Shown piece after piece: positions 5,589 through 10,265 of a stretch of 10,265 bases of DNA. The notes beneath the pieces are model-generated. The model saw nothing but the letters and a program-made list of their open reading frames with translations, had not been told where the DNA came from and searched no databases. Position 1 is the first letter of the stretch. The number at the start of each line of letters is the position of its first letter. The position numbers and the translations under genes were made by a program. The stretch is from positions 1 to 10,265 of the forward strand of contig JBFFED010000047.1 in the NCBI GenBank assembly GCA_041559015.1, written 5' to 3'. The stretch comes from COMBO-56-21 sp041559015. Its GTDB lineage: Archaea > Thermoplasmatota > Thermoplasmata > UBA10834.

Positions 5589-7133
5589 ATGTCCAAGGTG
5601 GGCCTGCTGCTGGCATACAAGCTGAAGTCGTTCTTCGGCCCTTCCTACAGGGGCAAATATGGCCCCTTTCCGCTCATCGGGCTGTGCCTGGTCTTCATTC
5701 CCTGGGGCATCTCCATGGGATACATGATGGGAGAGGTCCTCGCCTCCTCTGACCCTAGTTTCGCGGTGAACTTGCTGGGCTCCGCGCTATCGATGCTGAT
5801 GGTCTTCGGGTTCGTATTCGCACTCGGAGCAGGCTTGACTGTTCAGCCCTCGGAGCTGGATTTCATCATGACCACTCCTGTCAGGCCGAGGGAGTACCTG
5901 GTTGCGGACCTGCTGTTCCTGTTCGGTTCGATTACAGTCGCCAGTGGGCTGGCCGTGCTATTCACCATGTTCGGGTTTCTCTGGGGCGCTGGCGAGACGC
6001 TGCTGCTAGCAGCCCCCATCCTGCTAATCGCAGGAGTGTATGCGATCATGATCTTCTTGATTATCCAGAGTCTCACGGTCTTGAGGATAAGGCACCCACA
6101 GTCCGTTGTCCGGAGGGTGGTCATCCTGCTCCTCCTCCTGTCGCTCGTGCCTATCGCGTCGACGGCTGTATCCGACTTCCCCGTGAGCTTCACCGACCTG
6201 CCGATACCGCAGGCCGCTTTCGCGGCCATAGTGTACGCCTTCATGTCTGGGTCGGGAGTGGACGTCAAGGACGTCGCGGTCGCCGGCGTGTACCTGGGAG
6301 CAGTCGTCGCGCTCTGGGCCAAGGTGTCCGGCATGTACTTCTTCCACGGCGTGAAGCCGACCCTATCCGCCGGTTTCGGGCAGGTGGACATGGGCAGCAA
6401 GATCGCTCAGCAGAAGAAGATGATAGGCGGGTTCAGCAAATTCACGACGAAGATACATTTGAAGATTGATACGGGGAGCGAGCTGAGCCTCATGATCAGG
6501 CTGAGCCTAATCCGGTTCTGGAGGGATGGGAGCTTCGTGTTCATTGCGATTTTGCTGGCCATCTTCCTGGGCTTGGGCGTATTGGAGGCCGGCTCCGAGG
6601 AGGCCGCGCCGATCGTGGCAAACCTCGCCCAGGCAGGGGCGTTCCCGATCGCAGTCTTGGCGCTTAACTGGTGCTACTACGAGAGGGAGAATCTGTGGAT
6701 ACCCGTTGTGGGCGGGCAATCCTTGGTGGACTACTTCAGGGGCCTGATGATGGCCTTTGTCGTGGTGGGCATCGGGATAACCGCGACCGCGATTGCGGTC
6801 TTCCTGCTGGCCGGTGTGGTCCTGCGCCCGGAGGAGCTGGCATTCATAGTGTCCGCCCCGGTTGCTGACGCCGCGGTCGCCGCCATCCTGCTCACGCGCA
6901 TCAGGGTCAAGCCTGGTACGTTCTCCCTTGGCTTGATGGCGGTCCTGTTCGTGACATTCATCGCGGGCGCGGGTGTCGGCGGTGCGGCATGGGCAGTCAT
7001 ATGGGTGATTGGCGATTCCACGATCCTCATGTTCGCGGTCCAGCTCGCGGTCATGGTCGGTTTGTTCGCGGGCATATGCATCGTTGGCCTCGCCGCAGTG
7101 ACGAGGCTCGCGAAGGGATTCAGGTTCGCGTGA
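5589..7133 (+). CDS. Large ABC-2-type transporter permease
   Basis: A 514-residue polytopic protein with about 12 hydrophobic segments, near residues 29-48, 61-84, 107-131, 138-160, 177-195, 229-250, 317-333, 346-363, 386-412, 419-436, 448-473 and 481-504. A soluble stretch at about 251-312 separates two six-helix halves, so one chain may supply both halves usually made by two ABC-2 subunits. The segment DFIMTTPVRPREYLVADLL (91-109) and the later YERENLWIPVVGG (364-376) resemble elements of ABC-2 exporter permeases. Direction is probably export, from family membership; the substrate is unknown. Translation starts at the base after the ATPase stop, so the genes are translationally coupled and presumably form one complex. 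The 3' end converges with the next gene with only 10 bases between. Confidence 0.87.
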   Translation: MSKVGLLLAYKLKSFFGPSYRGKYGPFPLIGLCLVFIPWGISMGYMMGEVLASSDPSFAVNLLGSALSMLMVFGFVFALGAGLTVQPSELDFIMTTPVRPREYLVADLLFLFGSITVASGLAVLFTMFGFLWGAGETLLLAAPILLIAGVYAIMIFLIIQSLTVLRIRHPQSVVRRVVILLLLLSLVPIASTAVSDFPVSFTDLPIPQAAFAAIVYAFMSGSGVDVKDVAVAGVYLGAVVALWAKVSGMYFFHGVKPTLSAGFGQVDMGSKIAQQKKMIGGFSKFTTKIHLKIDTGSELSLMIRLSLIRFWRDGSFVFIAILLAIFLGLGVLEAGSEEAAPIVANLAQAGAFPIAVLALNWCYYERENLWIPVVGGQSLVDYFRGLMMAFVVVGIGITATAIAVFLLAGVVLRPEELAFIVSAPVADAAVAAILLTRIRVKPGTFSLGLMAVLFVTFIAGAGVGGAAWAVIWVIGDSTILMFAVQLAVMVGLFAGICIVGLAAVTRLAKGFRFA

Positions 7134-7143
7134 CCGACCGCCC

Positions 7144-7494
7144 TCACCTCGTGCCGAGGATGGAACCGCACACAGGCAGCACCGCCTTGTCCATCTTGGT
7201 GAGCTCCCTCTCCATGCCCATGACGTACTCGGAGCCCATCGGCACATCCGTCTGCTCCCAATCCTCCACGGTCCTGGCTAGTAGGACGAGGTCAGGGTGA
7301 ACCTCGTCGAACACCTCCTTGAAGTTCAGAGGGGTCACGTGCAGGAGGATGTCCACCGCCTCGATGACCTTCGCCTTGACGGCGTGTGGTTCCTTGTGCG
7401 CATCCGCGACCACTATCTCGATGTCCTCGTTCTTCATCAGCTGCTCTATCACTTGGGCGCCAAGGTGCCCCGCTCCTATGACCAAGATCCTCAA
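7144..7494 (-). CDS. Stand-alone Rossmann (TrkA-N-like) nucleotide-binding protein
   Basis: A 116-residue protein made of one Rossmann domain: strand MRILVIG, dinucleotide loop GAGHLG (residues 7-12), helix, second strand IEIVVADAH with an acidic Asp31 at its end (as in NAD-preferring folds), then VDILLHV, DLVLLAR and a final KAVLPVCGS strand. It resembles the TrkA-N/RCK nucleotide-binding module but has no C-terminal ligand domain and no catalytic motif, so a sensory or regulatory role is more likely than an enzymatic one. The start is TTG 7494: GGAGGT (7501-7506) stands exactly six bases before it, while the in-frame GTG at 7500 would touch the SD. It lies 17 bases after the SLC13 transporter stop on the same strand, so the two are probably co-transcribed and it may gate or sense for that transporter (inference). 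Confidence 0.8.
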   Translation of the reverse strand: MRILVIGAGHLGAQVIEQLMKNEDIEIVVADAHKEPHAVKAKVIEAVDILLHVTPLNFKEVFDEVHPDLVLLARTVEDWEQTDVPMGSEYVMGMERELTKMDKAVLPVCGSILGTR

Positions 7495-7500
7495 CCACAC

Positions 7501-7506
7501 ACCTCC
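7501..7506 (-). promoter_or_regulatory. SD site that fixes a TTG start
   Basis: On the minus strand GGAGGT, a perfect anti-16S match, is followed by a six-base spacer and TTG. It lies in the 17-base gap between the transporter stop and the Rossmann gene, and so decides the start of the downstream gene. Confidence 0.65.
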
Positions 7507-7511
7507 ATCAG

Positions 7512-9014
7512 TTACACGAACCCGAACTCCACCATCAGGTACACGATGAGTACGATTATGGCTAGCGCCGGTATCGTCACCCGTATCCCGCCCACGGCAA
7601 GGTCTCTCCGAGACACCATCCCGGTGGAGAATATGAGCGTGAACGGGGGTGTGCCGATCGGCGTGATGAACGAGAGAGACACTGACAGGCCGCACACGAG
7701 CACGAGGAACTTGAGGTCTACGCCCAGGGCAGCCGCCATGCCTATGAGGACTGGGGCGAGTATCGCGACGGTCGCTGTGTTGCTCATGAAATTGGAGAGG
7801 GCAACAGCCACCGCAGCAATGATGACCATGATGGCTATGATGTGGAGCCCTCCGGTGAGCGCCACGAGCTGATCGGCGAGCCAATCGGCAGCTCCTGACA
7901 CCTGAAGCCCCTCCCCGAGCGCCAGGCCGGCCCCGATTATCAGGAATATGTCCCACGAGATGGACCTCGCGTCCTGCCAGTCCAGTGTCCTCGTGAGGAA
8001 CAGCAAGACTGCGGCAGAGAGCGCCACTATGGTCGCACTCATGAAGCTCTCAGGGAATCCGAACAGCCCGCCTATGCTCGCCCCCGCAATCCACAGCACC
8101 ACCGTCGGGACGAATATCCCCAGGGTCTTCTTCTCCCCGGGTGTGAGCCTGCCCATCGACGCCAACTCCTTCTTGATGGGCTCGATGTCCAGGCGGGAGA
8201 TGTTGATCCTGAACACCCTGAGCAGCACATACCACGCGATGACCAGCAGGCACATGCTCGTGGGCAGACCAATCTTCATCCAATCGACGAACGACCAAGT
8301 CGTCTCCCTCGCAATGAGCGCAGACGCGACCGCGTTGGGGGCTGAGCCCGTGACCGTGGCCATGCCGCCGCAGGCCGACCCTATCCCCACCCCTATCAGC
8401 AGGAGCACGGAAAGCTTCTGTTTCTCATCCCCCGCTCGGGCAGCAATCCCTACCACCACGGGGATAAGCAGTGCGACCGTGGCCGTGTTCGATATCCACA
8501 TCGAGAGGACAGCCGAGACGAGCATGAACGAGAGCAGTATCCTGCTGATGTCCCCGCCGAACTTCGACACGACGAAGAACGCTAGGCGTCTGTCCACCCC
8601 GTGCTTTCTGAAGGCCTCCGCCAATATCAGGCCGCCCATGAGCAGGTACACGACAGGGTCGGCGAATGGCATGAGCGCCTCCGCGGTCTGGAATATGCCG
8701 TAGAACGTGAGCAGGACGGGTACCAGCAAGGCCGTCACGGGAAGGGGCAGCGCGCCGAAGGTCCAGAGCATCGATATGCACAAGAATATGCCAAGGACAT
8801 ACTGCACCTGCGGTTCGAGCGGGAGGGGTGCGACCGTCATGATGAACAGCGCCGCAAACGGGAGCGAGAGCTTGATGCTCCTCTGGGCGAGCTTGGGGAG
8901 TCTCGCGAAGAACTTGAAGAACGGAGGCGTCAGCTCAGCGACTTGCTGGCCGAGCAGCTCGAACGTGCCGATGAAGGTCTTGATGGGCTTCTTCTTCGGG
9001 TATGGCTCGGGCAT
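7512..9014 (-). CDS. SLC13/DASS-family anion transporter
   Basis: A 500-residue polytopic protein of the divalent anion:sodium symporter family (SLC13/DASS, related to VcINDY), which moves dicarboxylates, citrate or sulfate across the cytoplasmic membrane. Both carboxylate-binding SNT motifs are present, MWISNTATVALLIP (Ser175-Asn176-Thr177) and FMSNTATVAILAP (Ser411-Asn412-Thr413). Each is followed by a Pro-containing binding loop, GSAPNA (223-228) and TPIGTPPFT (451-459). The two pseudo-repeats give about 11-12 helices and hairpins. A hydrophilic, Lys/Pro-rich N-terminus of about 50 residues precedes the first helix. There is no internal RCK (TrkA-C) domain, which some relatives carry. ATG 9014 is chosen because a TATA-like box is centred 27 bases upstream; a TTG at 9047 would overlap that box. 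The exact substrate cannot be read from sequence. Confidence 0.9.
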   Translation of the reverse strand: MPEPYPKKKPIKTFIGTFELLGQQVAELTPPFFKFFARLPKLAQRSIKLSLPFAALFIMTVAPLPLEPQVQYVLGIFLCISMLWTFGALPLPVTALLVPVLLTFYGIFQTAEALMPFADPVVYLLMGGLILAEAFRKHGVDRRLAFFVVSKFGGDISRILLSFMLVSAVLSMWISNTATVALLIPVVVGIAARAGDEKQKLSVLLLIGVGIGSACGGMATVTGSAPNAVASALIARETTWSFVDWMKIGLPTSMCLLVIAWYVLLRVFRINISRLDIEPIKKELASMGRLTPGEKKTLGIFVPTVVLWIAGASIGGLFGFPESFMSATIVALSAAVLLFLTRTLDWQDARSISWDIFLIIGAGLALGEGLQVSGAADWLADQLVALTGGLHIIAIMVIIAAVAVALSNFMSNTATVAILAPVLIGMAAALGVDLKFLVLVCGLSVSLSFITPIGTPPFTLIFSTGMVSRRDLAVGGIRVTIPALAIIVLIVYLMVEFGFV

Positions 9015-9036
9015 GGTCCGATGAGCATGTCCATCA

Positions 9037-9045
9037 GGATATTTC
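9037..9045 (-). promoter_or_regulatory. TATA-like box for a leaderless SLC13 transporter transcript
   Basis: On the minus strand GAAATATCC, core AAATAT centred at about 9041, lies 27 bases from the A of ATG 9014. There is no SD site between, which is the pattern expected for leaderless archaeal transcription. Confidence 0.5.
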
Positions 9046-9074
9046 AAGACTCTTCATGTTCGCGCACAAAAGCC

Positions 9075-9082
9075 TCATATGC
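9075..9082 (+). promoter_or_regulatory. Possible TATA-like box for rfbD
   Basis: TCATATGC, preceded by the purine-rich CACAAAAG, predicts transcription from about 9104. That gives a 15-base leader containing GGAAAG (9107-9112) before the proposed TTG start at 9119. The match to a TATA box is modest. Confidence 0.3.
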
Positions 9083-9118
9083 TGGGAAAGCGTGCTCACA
9101 CTGGACGGAAAGATACGC

Positions 9119-10027
9119 TTGGTTGAAGAGAGCAAGAGATTGCTGATCATCGGTGCCTCAGGGCTTCTGGGGAGCAAGATATACAAGCAGGCGGGAGAGG
9201 AGTACCAGGTCTCGGGGAGCTACAATCCCGAGGTGGACGGCAAGAGCGCCTGGCGGCTCGAGCCCCTGGACATCGGCTCCAAGGACGAGGTCGACAGACT
9301 CTTCGACAAGACGAGGCCGGACGCGGTCGTGCTCTGCGCCGCGATGACGAATGTCGACCTGTGCGAGAGACAGCCGCAGGTGGCGAACAGGGTCAACGCG
9401 GCGGGTCCCGAGCTCGTGGCGAGAGCGTGCAAGAGGCTCGGGTCGAGGCTGGTGCACGTCTCGACGGACTATGTATTCGATGGCACGAAGACTCGCAGGT
9501 ACACGGAAGAGGACATGCCCAGGCCGATATCCGTCTACGGCCAGAGCAAGCTTGCGGGGGAGAGGGCGGTCCTGAGGACATACCCCGAGGCTGTGGTCGC
9601 GCGCCCCGCCGTGCTCTACGGCTGGAACCCACTCGAGGATAAGGACAATTTCGTGACATGGGTCCTCAAGAAGCTCAGGAAGGGCGAGAAGGCAACGCTC
9701 TTCGAGGACCAGTGGATATCGCCGACCTTCTCGGACGATCTCGCGGGAACGCTCCTCGAGCTGGCAGAGAGGGACGTCAGCGGGATATGGCATGTGTCTG
9801 GCCCCGACTGCCTCGACAGGCCGACTTGCGGCAGGATGCTCGCGGAAGCCTTCGGCCTCGACAAGGGGTTGGTGTCACCAGTGCCGTCCTCCTCCGTCTC
9901 CCTCCCGGCAAAGAGGCCGAAGTACTCCTGTCTCGATGTGACCAAGGTCGAGCGCCTTCTCAGTAGGAAGACGATGTCATTCGAGCAGGGGCTGAGGGCG
10001 ATGCGTGACTCCGAGCGCAGTCGATGA
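9119..10027 (+). CDS. rfbD: dTDP-4-dehydrorhamnose reductase (RmlD family)
   Basis: The last step of dTDP-L-rhamnose synthesis: NAD(P)H reduction of dTDP-4-keto-L-rhamnose. From TTG 9119 the protein has 302 residues, a normal RmlD length. Features are the dinucleotide loop GASGLLG (12-18), CAAMTNVDLCE (73-83), STDYVFDG (115-122) with the SDR Ser/Thr, the active-site Tyr140 and Lys144 in YGQSK, RPAVLYGWN (162-170), the RmlD segment DQWISPTF (197-204), and RPKYSCLD (266-273) near the C-terminus. The start is uncertain: TTG 9119 has GGAAAG six bases upstream and puts the first strand eight residues in. TTG 9140, GTG 9092 and ATG 9056 are alternatives, the last adding an unusual 21-residue extension. 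It is divergent from the SLC13 gene and about 5 kb from rfbB. A related SDR reductase making another deoxysugar remains possible. Confidence 0.88.
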   Translation: MVEESKRLLIIGASGLLGSKIYKQAGEEYQVSGSYNPEVDGKSAWRLEPLDIGSKDEVDRLFDKTRPDAVVLCAAMTNVDLCERQPQVANRVNAAGPELVARACKRLGSRLVHVSTDYVFDGTKTRRYTEEDMPRPISVYGQSKLAGERAVLRTYPEAVVARPAVLYGWNPLEDKDNFVTWVLKKLRKGEKATLFEDQWISPTFSDDLAGTLLELAERDVSGIWHVSGPDCLDRPTCGRMLAEAFGLDKGLVSPVPSSSVSLPAKRPKYSCLDVTKVERLLSRKTMSFEQGLRAMRDSERSR

Positions 10028-10104
10028 TTGCGCACTGGATTCTGGACTAACGCCTGCCAATCTTCGGCAATCTCTATCTGCCCCGTCGGAGATGCCCGTG
10101 GTTG

Positions 10105-10265
10105 ATGCCCGCCTCGAGGAAGACCTCTCCGCTCAAGGTCGTGGATGCGTCAGGAGCCTCCGGCCGGATCGGCAGGAGACTGGGCCGCGAATGTAGGCCA
10201 GAGATACAGAGCATGCTCGAGGACTGCAGGACCAGGATGAAGCTCAAGGGCCACGCGTGGCGGGA
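10105..10265 (+). CDS. N-terminal fragment of a probable C45 autoproteolytic acyltransferase/hydrolase
   Basis: An open frame of 53 codons runs from ATG 10105 through the right edge. Residues 11-38 read VVDASGASGRIGRRLGREC followed by RPEIQSML. This resembles the start of the acyl-CoA:6-aminopenicillanic-acid acyltransferase-like (peptidase C45) family, where a G-x-x-x-x-x-G-R-x-x-G segment is followed by a helix with a conserved Ile. The catalytic cysteine lies further downstream in that family and is outside the window, so activity cannot be judged. Codon use matches the neighbours. A weak AT-rich box (TCTATCT, 10073-10079) about 28 bases upstream would fit a near-leaderless start, and GGAG at 10088-10091 is 13 bases away, too far for a good SD. 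The frame is likely a real gene; the family call is tentative. Confidence 0.5.
   Translation, partial: MPASRKTSPLKVVDASGASGRIGRRLGRECRPEIQSMLEDCRTRMKLKGHAWR

Noticed and set aside
4788..7133. Wzm/Wzt-type polysaccharide exporter
   Set aside because: The ATPase lacks the C-terminal carbohydrate-binding extension of Wzt, and the permease is about twice the size of Wzm. The glycan neighbourhood alone does not justify the name.
6507..7247. 246-codon minus-strand frame opposite the permease 3' end
   Set aside because: The product is dominated by Asp, Arg, His and Gln, the typical reverse shadow of a hydrophobic GC-rich gene.
7494..7956. Upstream extension of the Rossmann gene into the SLC13 gene
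   Set aside because: The extension lies antiparallel in phase to nothing useful: it overlaps the same-strand transporter frame and encodes an Arg/His/Gly-rich shadow. The SD-supported TTG at 7494 explains the gene fully.
8601..9146. Plus-strand frame opposite the SLC13 5' end
   Set aside because: Charged, low-complexity product and no start signal. The opposite strand encodes a clear transporter with SNT motifs.
1..10265. Mobile elements, CRISPR arrays, toxin-antitoxin or defence genes
   Set aside because: No transposase, integrase, repeat-spacer pattern, target-site duplication or defence-domain signature was seen on either strand.

Overview
The window looks like chromosomal DNA of a GC-rich archaeon, most likely a euryarchaeon of the Thermoplasmata / Thermoplasmatota type. 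This is an inference from gene content and signals, not from a marker gene. The signs are heavy use of AGG/AGA arginine and ATA isoleucine codons, and AT-rich TATA-like boxes about 25-30 bases upstream of several start codons. Some first genes of transcription units appear leaderless, while internal operon genes carry Shine-Dalgarno (SD) sites. No rRNA, tRNA, CRISPR array, transposase or integrase is visible.

Layout. (1) Bases 2-205 (+): the C-terminal end of an unrecognised protein. (2) 334-1866 (+): a small two-helix membrane protein followed by a GT4-family glycosyltransferase. (3) 1909-4478 (-): an NDP-sugar block transcribed rfbC-like -> rfbB -> wecB. It holds a dTDP-4-dehydrorhamnose 3,5-epimerase-family cupin, dTDP-glucose 4,6-dehydratase and a non-hydrolysing UDP-GlcNAc 2-epimerase, and the last gene seems to have its own promoter. 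(4) 4479-4787: a divergent intergenic region with a promoter at each end. (5) 4788-7133 (+): a two-gene ABC-2-type transporter, ATPase then large permease, joined by an in-frame TAG-ATG. (6) 7144-9014 (-): an SLC13/DASS anion transporter followed by a stand-alone Rossmann (TrkA-N-like) protein that starts with TTG behind a very good SD site. (7) 9119-10027 (+): an RmlD-family dTDP-4-dehydrorhamnose reductase, divergent from the transporter. (8) 10105-10265 (+): the N-terminus of a probable C45 (acyl-CoA:6-APA acyltransferase-like) protein cut by the window end.

How it fits together. RmlB, the RmlC-like protein and RmlD together could make dTDP-L-rhamnose or a related 6-deoxysugar from dTDP-glucose; the thymidylyltransferase RmlA is not in the window. 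WecB would supply UDP-ManNAc, and the GT4 enzyme could consume one such nucleotide sugar. The theme is therefore surface glycan or glycoprotein biosynthesis. The two transporters sit between the sugar genes but show no glycan-specific feature. I see no clear new defence, mobile or signalling system. The most worthwhile oddities are the transporter plus Rossmann-protein pair, the divergent RmlC subfamily, the in-frame TAG between the ABC genes, and two inverted repeats placed like operators.
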